Assembly: GCA_963729165.1 (NCBI GenBank)
Contig: CAVSMM010000013.1
Coordinates: 62,001 to 126,000 of the forward strand
From: JACCZX01 sp963729165
Lineage (GTDB): Bacteria > Pseudomonadota > Gammaproteobacteria > Burkholderiales > Burkholderiaceae_F
Reading direction: 5' to 3'
Length of the DNA stretch: 64,000 nt
Part shown: positions 18,101-26,983 of the stretch, piece after piece
Layout: each line of letters starts with the position of its first letter
Position numbering within the stretch: the stretch's first letter is position 1
Program-made: the position numbers and the translations under genes
Notes under the pieces: model-generated
Seen by the model: only the letters and a program-made list of their open reading frames with translations
The model's database searches: none
Told to the model about the DNA's origin: nothing

Positions 18101-18484
18101 TTACTTCAGGTGCTTGCTGACGTACTTGGTCAGCTCAAACATCGACGCCTGAGCCTTGCCGAACAGCGCGCGCAGCTTCTCGTCCGCATTGATCATGCGG
18201 CGATTGGCTTTGTCTTGCAGGTTGTTCTTCTTGATGTACTTCCAAATCTGGCTCGTAACTTCGGTGCGCGGCATCGGACTCGAGCCGATGATCGCTGCCA
18301 GCGGGCCGGTAGGCATCATCGGCTTCATGAATGCCGCGTTCGGTTTACGCGCTGTCTTCTTTTTTGCAGCTTTCTTGGCCGGCGCTCTTTTGACCGACTT
18401 CTTCGCTACTTTCTTGGAGGCTTTTTTAGCCGTCGACTTCTTGGCTGATTTCTTTCCCGCTTTCTTTGCCTTCTTCATTGCCAT
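18101..18484 (-). CDS. SWIB/MDM2-domain protein with histone-H1-like tail
   Basis: 127 residues. The first ~50 are a Lys/Ala repeat (KKAKKAGKKSAKKSTAKK and similar), like bacterial H1/HC1 proteins, expected to bind DNA or RNA non-specifically. Residues ~60-127 form a SWIB fold: LAAIIGSSPMPRTEVTSQIW, then KYIKKNNLQDKANRRMINAD and ELTKYVSKHLK, with the invariant LQDK-x-N-R-R. This combination is common in Betaproteobacteria and Chlamydia and is thought to act in nucleoid organisation. An AGGAGAA lies just before the ATG at 18484, and a perfect 12-bp palindrome (18542-18553) lies 58 bases upstream. Confidence 0.9.
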   Translation of the reverse strand: MAMKKAKKAGKKSAKKSTAKKASKKVAKKSVKRAPAKKAAKKKTARKPNAAFMKPMMPTGPLAAIIGSSPMPRTEVTSQIWKYIKKNNLQDKANRRMINADEKLRALFGKAQASMFELTKYVSKHLK

Positions 18485-18541
18485 TACTTTTCTCCTTCTC
18501 GGGGTTGGTCACAGCGACAGGGTTCTCAATCCAAAACTGCA

Positions 18542-18553
18542 GAGAGCGCTCTC
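18542..18553. promoter_or_regulatory. Perfect palindrome upstream of SWIB gene
   Basis: GAGAGCGCTCTC is a 12-bp perfect dyad 58 bases upstream of the SWIB start. It could be an operator; with no second copy seen it may be chance. Confidence 0.3.
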
Positions 18554-18740
18554 GTTGCGTGACGCGATCCTAAGCCAATCAGAGTGAAATACAAGAGGAA
18601 AAAGATGATTTTCAGAGGGAAATGGCTTGTCAGCAACGCGTTTCTCCTCTCAAAAAGGTTGGAAGGACATGCGCAATGTGCACGAGAGCTATACAAGAAA
18701 TAGGCGTTCTGCTCCTATGGGCACAATATCTGGTATGAAA

Positions 18741-21700
18741 TCACGCCGCAGCGGCACGCTCCAGATCGGCAATCATCCGCTCGATGCGCGCGCCGAGCTT
18801 CTCGGTGGTCACCTGTTCGCGCAGCCGCTCGATCATCAGCGGAAAGGCAAACGGCGACGGGCGCGAAAGCAGCCGGTAGACGATCTTCTGCGCCCGCATG
18901 CGGGCGAGCGCCGCGTGCAACCGCTCGATGTCGAGCTCCTGTTCGAGGACTTCCCGCTCGGCCTGCGCCAGCAGCTTATTTCCGGCGTCGTACTTGCGGA
19001 ATACCTCGTAGAACAACCCGGAGCTCGCCTGCAGCTGTTTGATCGACTTGGGGGCGCCTGGATAGCCCTGAAAGATCAGCCCTGAAATGCGCGCTACCTC
19101 TCGAAAGCGCCGGCGCGCCAGCTCACCTGCGTTCAGGCTCGCCAGCACATCTTCCAACAGATTTTCCGAACTCAGTAACTGATCGGACCGCGCCTGCCAT
19201 GCACCCATCCAGTCGATATCAACCGGCGACAGCAGTTCGAAGCCATAGTCGTTCATCGAGATGGAAAACGTCGACGGCGTACCCTGGCCGATTCGGTACG
19301 CGAGCAGCGATCCCAGTCCAATGTGAACGTGACGTCCTGCGAACGGATACACGAACAAGTGTCGTCCCTCACGCGAACGCATCGATTCGACGACAAGTGT
19401 GTCGCGCGTAGGTACCTTCGACCATTTGGCCTGCAGCTCGATCAACGGCCGTGCAAGCTGCATCTCGGGCGCGTCGTAGTTTCCCGCGAGAGCGACTTCG
19501 AGCTCGCGCAGCGCCGCATCTGCCATTTCACTCGAGAGCGGCATCTTCGCGCCCATCCACCGCGGTACCGCGCCTTGTCTGTTCTTCGCGGTGCGTACAT
19601 AGGCCGTCATCTCGTGCACGCGAACCAGCTCGAGCATGCGTCCGCCGAACAGAAAAGTGTCTCCCTTGCGCAGGCGGCTGATGAAAGATTCCTCCATCAC
19701 GCCCACATCACGCCCGTTCATTGTTTTGATCAGCATCGATGCGTCGGAGACGATGGTGCCGATCGACATTCGATGCCGTTGCCCGATACGGGCGCTATCG
19801 ACCCGATACACGCCTTCTGAGTCTCGGCTCACGCGTTGATAGTCCGGGTACGCGCGCAGCGCCTCGCCACCCCGGCCGACGAAGTCGAGTGCCCACTGCC
19901 AGTCTTCGTCGGACAGTGCGCGGTAGCTCCACGTGTCGCGCACCTCCGAAAGCAACTCTTCTTCGATGAAGCCGGTACCGAGTGCGATCGTGACGATATG
20001 CTGAACGAGCACGTCGACGGGACGCTCGGGCGCCCGCCGTGATTCGATGCGGCCGTCGCGTAGCGCGCTCCTTGCCGCGGCCGCTTCGACGAGCTCCAGG
20101 GTGTTGGTCGGTACCAGCGTCACGCGCGACACGCGCCCCGGCGCGTGTCCGCTCCGGCCCGCCCGTTGCAGCAGGCGCGCGACACCTTTGGGGCTGCCGA
20201 TCTGCAGCACACGCTCGACCGGCAAAAAGTCGACGCCAAGATCCAGACTCGACGTCGCGACCACCGCCTTCAGCCGACCTTCCTTGAGTCCAAGCTCGAC
20301 CCAGTCACGGACCTCACGCGCCAGTGACCCGTGGTGCAAGGCAATCAGGCCGGCCCACTCGGGTCTCGATTCGAGGATGGCCTGGTACCAAAGCTCTGCC
20401 TGCGAGCGCGTGTTGGTGAATATCAGCGTGGTCGAAGACGATGCGATCTCGCTGACGACCGGTGGCACCATTTTGATACCGAGATGACCGCCCCACGGAA
20501 ACCGACCAGGCTCTTCGGGCAATAGCGTGTCGACCACCAGTGTCTTGTCGATCCGTCCTTGAATGAGCACACCATCGTCGCGATTGAGCAACACGCGCAT
20601 CGCGTGCTCAGTGTTACCGAGTGTGGCCGACAACCCCCAGACGCACAGCGAAGCTGCGCGTCTGGGGTCGGCCACACTCGGCAGTTGCCGCTCATTACGC
20701 CCCCCACCCCCGGCCCCCGCCCCGGGGCGGAGGACTGCCGCGCCTTGCGCGGCGCGCTCGCGTGCAAACATGCGCAGCCGAGCCAGAGCTAGCTGCACCT
20801 GCACGCCGCGCTTGGTGCCGATCAGTTCGTGCCATTCGTCGACGACGACCATTGCCAGATCGGATAACTGCACTTGTGCATCCGATCGCGTCAGCGTCAG
20901 GCTCAGCGATTCCGGCGTCGTGATCAACACTTCGGGCAACTGCTTGGACTGACGCGCACGCTCGGCCGAGTCAGTATCGCCCGTGCGCACGCCGATGCTC
21001 CACTCAAGCCCTAAATCATCAAGAGGAGCAGCCAGCGAGCGAGCGGTGTCGGAAGCCAAGGCACGCATCGGCGTCAGCCACAACAGCCGCAAACCGCCTG
21101 GCCGAATTTCACCGGCGAGCGCGCGATTTAGCAGCGCAAACCAGACGGCGTATGTCTTGCCCGATCCGGTCGTTGCATGCAGCAGTCCGGAGCGACCATC
21201 GGCAATGTGCTGCCACACTTCGCGCTGAAATTGAAACGGCTGCCATCCGCGCGCAGCGAACCAGCCTTCGGCGCTCGGCAGTACCAGCTGCGCGTTCGCG
21301 CGTGCACCCCGCTCATGCCGGACCGCTGCGTTCGCATCTGCTTCGGCCTTGCGTCCTTCGCGCGCCCTTTTGGCGCGCAGCGCACGCAGCTGAGTGCCGA
21401 CATTCGGCCCCGGCGGAAATGGTTGTTGCCGGTCGTTCACGATGTCACGCGCAGCGCGTTCGAGCCGCCAGCGCCGGCCAGAAGCGCCTGCAGTGTCGCG
21501 CAGCGTATCGGCCTCTTCGACCGGCTTATCGTGTCTCCAACGCAACATGCGCGGAAAGCGAACCGCGATCCCGCTCTTGTGCCGCGGTGAGCGCTGAATC
21601 CCCTCGAACCCGATCTCGAACACCATTGTCGGCGTCACGCTGCGCACGGGCCCGAACTTTTCGATCGTCGTGCGGCGAATTGCAGCGTCGACCTTGCGAA

Positions 21701-23099
21701 TCTCTTCATCAGTTAACCCTGAGTAGGCCTTCGTGAACGGCACCAGTGCACGCTCCTGCGCTCCAGATTCGGATGTCCATACTGCAAATGTGTAGTCCGA
21801 ATACAAACTCGCCCGCCGACCGTGGCCGCGCTGCGCGTAGACCAGCACCGCGTCAACGGCGTATGGATCGATCTTCCATTTCCACCAGTTGGCGTTCGCC
21901 TCCTTCGTCCGGCCCACCCGATAAGTCGACTCGAGGTGCTTGATCATCAAGCCTTCGACACCGCGATCGCGCGATTGCTCGCGCATCGACGCCAGTTGTT
22001 CCCACGATTCCGCTGCAACGGGCGGCGATATCAGCACGCCGTATTGGTCTGCCACCTGCTCGAGCGCAGCGCGCCGCTCCTTTTGCAGCTCTAGCCGAAA
22101 GTCCTGGCCGCCGAGTTCGAGCAGGTCGTAGGCCATGAACGCTACAGGCGCTTCGCGAAGCACGTTGGCCGTCACGCTCTTGCGGGTGACGCGCCGCTGC
22201 AGCAAAGCGAACGGCTGCGGCACGTTGTCGCGCCACACGAGAATTTCGCCGTCAAGTACTGTGCCATCCGGTAACGCGCGTGCACGCTCGACGATTTCCG
22301 GAAAGCGCTCGGTGATCAACTCTTCGCCACGCGACCAGAGCCATGCCTTTCCACTACGGCGCACCAATTGCGCGCGAATGCCGTCGTACTTCCATTCGAT
22401 CAACCAGTCCGACGGCGTTCCCAATTCGTTTGCTATGCGCTCGACCGGGAGCGTCCACGAATGCGCGAGGAAGAATGGATACGGATGGCCGTCGGCAACG
22501 ACGTGATCGCCAGAATCGATCAACGACAGGTATCGCTCCGGCGTGGGTGCGAGCGACACGTCGGTATAGCCGATCATTCGCTGCGCGATGAGCTTCGCGT
22601 CGATCCCGGAGTGCTCGGCAAGCGCACGTATGACGAGCAGGCGCGACACGCCAACGCGAAACCCGCCGCCGATCAGCTTCATCAGCAAGAACCGCTCGGG
22701 CGTCTCAAGCTCGGCAACGTAGGTCGTCAACGCCGCCAGCACGTCAGCCGGTGCACGCCCACGCAGCGGCAGTAACCGTTGCTCGATCCAGAATGCAAGC
22801 GAGCCATCGCTCTGCAGAGCCGGCGGTGGCAACAGCAACGCAATCGTTTCAGCCAGGTCGCCCACAGCCTGATAGCTCTCTTCGAACAACCACTCGGGCA
22901 GCCCGCTTGCCTCGACTGCAAAGTCGCGGAGCAGCCGTGAATTGATCGCCTGCCGCGGCTTGCCGCCTGCGAGAAAGTAGACAGCCCACGCAGCGTCGGG
23001 GGCATCTGCGAGCGTGAAGTAACGCTTGAGCGCATCGACTTTGGAGCGGGTCGATGTCGAGGTGTCAAGCTCGTTGAAAAGTCTTGCGAAGCGCTTCAT
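18741..23099 (-). CDS. Fused ATP-dependent DNA ligase - DEXH (Lhr-like) helicase
   Basis: One unbroken 1452-residue frame. Residues 1-530 are a bacterial ATP-dependent DNA ligase: helical DNA-binding domain, then EWKYDGIRAQL with the adenylated Lys237, VLDGEILVW, VEGLMIKHLEST and the OB domain ending RFPRMLRWRHDKPVEEAD. About 75 residues of Arg/Ala-rich linker follow (roughly 532-608). Residues ~610-1452 are a ligase-associated DEXH helicase: ATTGSGKT (642-649), TPMRALASD, ITTPESLSL, VVDEWHEL (DEWH 754-757), WGLSATLGN (SAT 824-826) and GRSGHAPGR. These are normally separate proteins of the ligase-associated DNA damage response set. An insert of about 35 residues before the SAT motif contains a large palindrome. 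The start overlaps the exonuclease stop by 4 bases. Confidence 0.9.
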   Translation of the reverse strand: MKRFARLFNELDTSTSTRSKVDALKRYFTLADAPDAAWAVYFLAGGKPRQAINSRLLRDFAVEASGLPEWLFEESYQAVGDLAETIALLLPPPALQSDGSLAFWIEQRLLPLRGRAPADVLAALTTYVAELETPERFLLMKLIGGGFRVGVSRLLVIRALAEHSGIDAKLIAQRMIGYTDVSLAPTPERYLSLIDSGDHVVADGHPYPFFLAHSWTLPVERIANELGTPSDWLIEWKYDGIRAQLVRRSGKAWLWSRGEELITERFPEIVERARALPDGTVLDGEILVWRDNVPQPFALLQRRVTRKSVTANVLREAPVAFMAYDLLELGGQDFRLELQKERRAALEQVADQYGVLISPPVAAESWEQLASMREQSRDRGVEGLMIKHLESTYRVGRTKEANANWWKWKIDPYAVDAVLVYAQRGHGRRASLYSDYTFAVWTSESGAQERALVPFTKAYSGLTDEEIRKVDAAIRRTTIEKFGPVRSVTPTMVFEIGFEGIQRSPRHKSGIAVRFPRMLRWRHDKPVEEADTLRDTAGASGRRWRLERAARDIVNDRQQPFPPGPNVGTQLRALRAKRAREGRKAEADANAAVRHERGARANAQLVLPSAEGWFAARGWQPFQFQREVWQHIADGRSGLLHATTGSGKTYAVWFALLNRALAGEIRPGGLRLLWLTPMRALASDTARSLAAPLDDLGLEWSIGVRTGDTDSAERARQSKQLPEVLITTPESLSLTLTRSDAQVQLSDLAMVVVDEWHELIGTKRGVQVQLALARLRMFARERAAQGAAVLRPGAGAGGGGRNERQLPSVADPRRAASLCVWGLSATLGNTEHAMRVLLNRDDGVLIQGRIDKTLVVDTLLPEEPGRFPWGGHLGIKMVPPVVSEIASSSTTLIFTNTRSQAELWYQAILESRPEWAGLIALHHGSLAREVRDWVELGLKEGRLKAVVATSSLDLGVDFLPVERVLQIGSPKGVARLLQRAGRSGHAPGRVSRVTLVPTNTLELVEAAAARSALRDGRIESRRAPERPVDVLVQHIVTIALGTGFIEEELLSEVRDTWSYRALSDEDWQWALDFVGRGGEALRAYPDYQRVSRDSEGVYRVDSARIGQRHRMSIGTIVSDASMLIKTMNGRDVGVMEESFISRLRKGDTFLFGGRMLELVRVHEMTAYVRTAKNRQGAVPRWMGAKMPLSSEMADAALRELEVALAGNYDAPEMQLARPLIELQAKWSKVPTRDTLVVESMRSREGRHLFVYPFAGRHVHIGLGSLLAYRIGQGTPSTFSISMNDYGFELLSPVDIDWMGAWQARSDQLLSSENLLEDVLASLNAGELARRRFREVARISGLIFQGYPGAPKSIKQLQASSGLFYEVFRKYDAGNKLLAQAEREVLEQELDIERLHAALARMRAQKIVYRLLSRPSPFAFPLMIERLREQVTTEKLGARIERMIADLERAAAA
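20617..20681. repeat. Large imperfect palindrome inside the helicase gene
   Basis: The arms CCGAGTGTGGCCGA (20617-20630) and TCGGCCACACTCGG (20668-20681) pair perfectly; CCCCAGACGC (20635-20644) pairs with GCGTCTGGGG (20658-20667), and CAGC (20646-20649) with GCTG (20653-20656) around a GAA loop. Only a 4-base bulge and one A/C mismatch interrupt it. On the coding (minus) strand the left arm encodes VWGLSATLG (helicase motif III) and the right arm is its inverted copy, inside an insertion not expected in this family. Confidence 0.9.
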
Positions 23100-24127
23100 G
23101 CCGATTCGTGCGCAGATTCCGACATCACTGCATCGCCGGCCTCTTCATCGCCATATTCGGTTTCGAATGCCGAAGCGGCGAACCCATGTTCGGTGAGCCA
23201 GCGAACCAGCACCGGAATCTGCCCGTGCGTGACGATCACCTGTTGCGCTTCGGTTGCGTCGATCGCCCGCAACAAGCCGGGCCAATCGGCGTGATCGGAC
23301 AGCACGAAGCCACGATCGAGCGATCGCCGCCGGCGCGTCCCGCGCAGCCGCATCCAGCCCGATGCGAACGCGTCCGAAAAATCGCCAAAACGGCGCAGCC
23401 ACGGCGACCCTTGCGCCGAGGGCGGCGCCAGTATCAGTGCACGCGACAGTTCCGCCTTGTCGGTTTCCGATACGAGTTGCGTCGGCGGCAGCAGCACGCC
23501 ACTAGCGCGATAGGCACGGTTCAGCGGTTCGATAGCGCCATGCACGACAATGCGGCCGATGCTCGCATCCACACCCGTCAGGATCCGCTGCGCCTTACCA
23601 AACGCGTAACAGAACAGCACGGAGGCGCGGCCACTATCCGCGTTGGCGCTCCACCACGCGTTGATGTCCGCAAACACCTGTTGCGAGTCGTCCCAGCGAT
23701 AGATCGGTAACCCGAAGGTCGACTCGGTGATAAACGTATCGCAGCGCACCGGCTCGAACGGTAGGCACGTCACGTCCGCATTGAGCTTGTAGTCCCCCGA
23801 TGCCACCCAGACGCGGCCATCCTTTTCGACCCTTACCTGCGACGAGCCGAGAACGTGTCCGGCAGGATGCAGTGAGACGCGGACACCGTTGATCTCAATC
23901 GCCTCTCCATAGTCGAGTGTCTGCAGGGCGATTGCGCCCAAGCGAGTACGAAGCACGTGTTCTGCCGCAGTCGCCGCGAGATAGCTCGCGTGCCCCGGAC
24001 GCGCGTGGTCACCATGGGCGTGCGTGATCACCGCACGATCAACGTCGCGCCACGGGTCGATGTAGAAATCACCCGGCGGGCAGTACAGCCCCTGCGGCCG
24101 GGCGACGATCAGCGGAGCTTCTGTCAT
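23096..24127 (-). CDS. Ligase-associated DNA damage response exonuclease (MBL fold)
   Basis: 343 residues, intact. A beta-CASP/metallo-beta-lactamase protein of the set's exonuclease family: ITHAHGDHARPGH (about residues 34-46) is the metal motif, followed by VSLHPAGHVLGSSQVRVE, VWVASGDYK and FVLSDHADWPGLLRAI near the C-terminus, where further metal-binding His/Asp lie. It is expected to process 3' DNA ends for the ligase and helicase encoded by the overlapping next gene. The ATG at 24127 diverges from the Gly/Cys-tailed protein across an AT-rich spacer of about 90 bases that should hold both promoters. Confidence 0.9.
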   Translation of the reverse strand: MTEAPLIVARPQGLYCPPGDFYIDPWRDVDRAVITHAHGDHARPGHASYLAATAAEHVLRTRLGAIALQTLDYGEAIEINGVRVSLHPAGHVLGSSQVRVEKDGRVWVASGDYKLNADVTCLPFEPVRCDTFITESTFGLPIYRWDDSQQVFADINAWWSANADSGRASVLFCYAFGKAQRILTGVDASIGRIVVHGAIEPLNRAYRASGVLLPPTQLVSETDKAELSRALILAPPSAQGSPWLRRFGDFSDAFASGWMRLRGTRRRRSLDRGFVLSDHADWPGLLRAIDATEAQQVIVTHGQIPVLVRWLTEHGFAASAFETEYGDEEAGDAVMSESAHESA

Positions 24128-24220
24128 ATGCCGGTCAACAAACGGTCATATCCTTTATTTAACGGTAGATAAGCCGATAACAAGAACATAAGAAAAACAA
24201 TAAGAGAAAGGAGCTTGACC

Positions 24221-24887
24221 GTGTTTTCAGTACATCCTGTAGCGATTTTTCTCACGCTCTTCGCAGCGTTCATCGTGCTGGCGCTAATGCAACACCGCAG
24301 CCGCCGCGCACACGAATCGCTTTATCGACGATTACGAATTCCCGCCGGGTGTTCGCCAGAAGGTCCACAAACGCTACCCACATCTGACCGAAGCGCAGCT
24401 CGACCTGGTGTTCGACGCGCTGCGCGAATACTTCCATCTGTGCCGTAAGGCTGGAAAGCGGCTGCTTTCGATGCCGTCACAAGTGGTTGACGTGGCGTGG
24501 CACGAGTTCATTGTGTTTACTCGCAACTATCAGTCCTTCTGCCGCAGCGCGCTCGGGCGCTTTCTGCATCACACACCGGCCGAAGCCATGGCGACGCCGA
24601 CGACCGCCAGCGACGGGATCAAGCGTACGTGGCGACTCGCGTGCCTGCGCGGCGGGATCGATCCGAAGGCGGCCACTGCTGTGCCGCTGCTGTTCGCAAT
24701 CGACAGTCGCCTTGGCATTCCGGACGGCTTCGACTATGTGCTGAACTGCACCTTACTGCTTGACCGGGGAGCGCGTTACTGCGCGTCTGACATCAGCTCA
24801 AGCGGATGCGGAGGATGCGGCGGCGGTTGCAGCGGCGAGGGATGCGGCGGCGACGGCGGCGGATGTGGTGGTGGCGGAGGCGATTGA
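24221..24887 (+). CDS. Membrane-anchored protein with Gly/Cys-rich tail (one frameshift)
   Basis: The GTG at 24221 was chosen because AAAGGAG lies seven bases upstream. It opens with one membrane helix (VAIFLTLFAAFIVLALMQ). Around 24330 a single indel splits the frame; rejoined, the protein reads RFIDDYEFPPGVRQKVHKRYP then LTEAQLDLVFDALREYFHLC, VVDVAWHEFIVFTRNYQSFC, GRFLHHTP, and ends in about 27 residues of Gly and Cys (GCGGCGGGCSGEGCGGDGGG). The WHEF-x-F-x2-Y block and the Gly-rich ending place it in an uncharacterised 'glycine-rich domain' family of proteobacteria. The tail could bind metal or form disulfides. Length about 222 residues. Confidence 0.7.
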
Positions 24888-24892
24888 AAGCT

Positions 24893-26140
24893 CTAGCCGT
24901 CGTCGCGGCGAGTAGCCACGAGGGTTAGCACGCGCACGAGCTGATACGCAACCCAGCTCATCGAGCGCCGCAGGCGGCTGCGCCGGGCGCACGCGTCGGC
25001 ATCCACGACGGTAGAGTCATTAGCGATCGCTGTTTCGATTGCTTGCTGCAGGTCGTGCGCGAAAGCTTCGTCATAGACAGCGACATTCGCTTCGCGTGCC
25101 AGCAGCAGACTATAGGGGTCGATGTTGCTTGAGCCCACGGTCGCCCACTTCTGATCAACCACAGCCACCTTGGCGTGCAGATAACTCGGCGTGTACTCGT
25201 AGATCTGCACTCCGCACTTGACCAGATCCCCATAGAGCGCCTGCTGCGCGTAATGCTGCAACCGGTACTCGACCAGGCCCTGCAGCAGCAGTCGCACCCG
25301 CACGCCACGCTTTGCCAGCTCGCATAGCGCGTCGCGAAATTTCCTGCCCGGCAGAAAGTACGCATTTGCAATCAGCACTTCGTGCCGCGCGTGCGCGAAG
25401 GCGTCGAGGTAAGCGCGCTCGATCGTGCTGCGATTGCGAAGGTTATCGCGCAGCAGCAGTGCGGCACGTACACCATCACTGGACCGCACTGGCTCGATGT
25501 GCTGCGGCCGCGACGAAGGTCTGCGTTTCATCTGCAGAACCGATACGGTCCACCACAGTCGTGTCACGGTGAACGCGATTGCAGCGACCAGCGGCCCTTC
25601 GCATGCAACCGCAAAGTCGAAGCGAGGTCCGAGTTTGGCGCGCACCGGCTCCGGATCCGGATGGTGATAGTCGTCGATGATATTGATGCCACCGACAAAC
25701 GCCAGGCGATTATCGAACAGCGCAATCTTGCGATGCAGCCGGCGCAGCAACCGCCGCTCGAACCGCCACCAACGCGCGCGCCTGAAAACGATGACCTTGG
25801 CGCCTTTGGTCGAAGCCTCGCAATCAATAGATCGGCTGCGGCCTGCGAGCCGAACCCATCGATCAGAAGATGGACCAGCGACGCCGCGCTGTGCAGCCGC
25901 TGCAAGCGCATCGCTGACTTTCTGGCCTATGTCATCCAGCTCGAAAATATAGACTTCGATGTGGATCGATTGCGCGGCGGCGTCGATTGCCGCGAGCAAT
26001 CGCGGGAAATACTCCGCGCCGTTCCGAAGCAGTTCAATGCGATTGCCGCCATATACAACAGGCCGGGTGCCCCGTCGAGAGTTTTTGAAAGGCGCGCTGT
26101 GCACGCCGCGCTGGCGGCGACTCGAGCAACGCCTCGTCAT
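24893..26140 (-). CDS. clsB: Cardiolipin synthase B-like phospholipase D protein
   Basis: 415 residues with two HKD motifs: HRKIALFDNRLAFVGGIN (about 137-154) and HAKVAVVDQKWATVGSSNID (about 328-347). NRIELLRNGAEYFPRLLAAI at the N-terminus and ELDDIGQKVSDALAAAAQRG are also typical of ClsB/YbhO. Residues ~90-108 (PSSDRWVRLAGRSR) are out of register; the neighbouring frame gives VHLLIDGFGSQAAADLL, so two compensating indels near 25880 and 25820 are likely. ClsB makes cardiolipin from phosphatidylglycerol and a second phospholipid at the inner membrane. The gene directly follows an EEP-family gene, as ybhO follows ybhP in E. coli. Confidence 0.88.
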   Translation of the reverse strand: MTRRCSSRRQRGVHSAPFKNSRRGTRPVVYGGNRIELLRNGAEYFPRLLAAIDAAAQSIHIEVYIFELDDIGQKVSDALAAAAQRGVAGPSSDRWVRLAGRSRSIDCEASTKGAKVIVFRRARWWRFERRLLRRLHRKIALFDNRLAFVGGINIIDDYHHPDPEPVRAKLGPRFDFAVACEGPLVAAIAFTVTRLWWTVSVLQMKRRPSSRPQHIEPVRSSDGVRAALLLRDNLRNRSTIERAYLDAFAHARHEVLIANAYFLPGRKFRDALCELAKRGVRVRLLLQGLVEYRLQHYAQQALYGDLVKCGVQIYEYTPSYLHAKVAVVDQKWATVGSSNIDPYSLLLAREANVAVYDEAFAHDLQQAIETAIANDSTVVDADACARRSRLRRSMSWVAYQLVRVLTLVATRRDDG

Positions 26141-26158
26141 TCATCTCGCCTAAGACGC

Positions 26159-26971
26159 TCACGCTACTTCCATGTCTGCAATCAGCGGCATGTGATCCGA
26201 GCGCTGCGCCCACTCAACGCCCTTCGGCACGCGCACATCGTTCACTTTGAATCCGCGCACGTAAATGCGATCCAGTTGCAGCCACGGCATCATGCTCGGA
26301 TACGTGCGAGCGACGTGCGAGCGCGGCAATTCGCGCCAAGGCACGAGCTTGTCGCGCAGTCGCGGCTTGGACTGGCGTCGGTTGAATTCCGAAGCCGCTT
26401 CGAACACGTCCAGTTCGTTGTGCAGCACCTCGTCCACGCCGCGCTGCCAGTCGTTGAAGTCGCCGGCGATGATCAGAGGCGCTCCTTTCGGTATCTCCGT
26501 TTTTACGAAATCAATCAGGAATTCGGCCTGCCGAACCCGGCTGCGTTTCAGCAGGCCAAAGTGCGTGTTGATCAGATGTACGTCGAGCGCACCTTTGCTC
26601 GTTTCAACGTGCGACACCGCGTGCAGCAGCCCACGCTTTTCGAGCGTGTGATGAGAAATGTCGTGATTCAGGCTGCGGCCGATAGCATGACGCGAGACGA
26701 TGGCGTTGCCGTGATGACCGTGCGGATATACGGCATTCATTCCGTACGCGCGATGCAGATAACTGCCCGTGCACAGAAAATCAAGCTGGGTGCCCGCCGG
26801 ATAACCATTGCGTTGCGACATCCGGTCGTTCTTTTCCTGCACTTCCTGCAGGAAAACGATGTCCGCGTCCATCGAATGCAGTGCGAGCTTCACATCGTGA
26901 ATGCGAACTCTCTTCCGCAGACCGCCGGTGACGCCCTTGTGAATGTTGTAGGTAGCGACTCGAATTTTCAT
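26159..26971 (-). CDS. YbhP-like endonuclease/exonuclease/phosphatase family protein
   Basis: 270 residues, intact. EEP-fold landmarks appear in order: VATYNIHKGV (Asn, first metal site), ADIVFLQEVQE (catalytic Glu), VHLINTHFGLL, LIIAGDFNDW (catalytic Asp-Asn) and QRSDHMPLIADME (Asp-His) at the C-terminus. No signal peptide, so cytoplasmic. The family cleaves phosphodiester bonds in nucleic acids or phospholipid headgroups; its fixed linkage to clsB suggests a lipid or envelope role, which is inference. A 19-base gap separates it from clsB, so they are one transcript. Confidence 0.85.
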   Translation of the reverse strand: MKIRVATYNIHKGVTGGLRKRVRIHDVKLALHSMDADIVFLQEVQEKNDRMSQRNGYPAGTQLDFLCTGSYLHRAYGMNAVYPHGHHGNAIVSRHAIGRSLNHDISHHTLEKRGLLHAVSHVETSKGALDVHLINTHFGLLKRSRVRQAEFLIDFVKTEIPKGAPLIIAGDFNDWQRGVDEVLHNELDVFEAASEFNRRQSKPRLRDKLVPWRELPRSHVARTYPSMMPWLQLDRIYVRGFKVNDVRVPKGVEWAQRSDHMPLIADMEVA

Positions 26972-26983
26972 GTTTCTATTTTG

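Noticed and set aside
20701..20740. C-rich stretch in the helicase gene as a regulatory site
   Set aside because: It encodes the Pro/Gly/Ala linker of the insertion (RPGAGAGGGG) and is explained by codon use.
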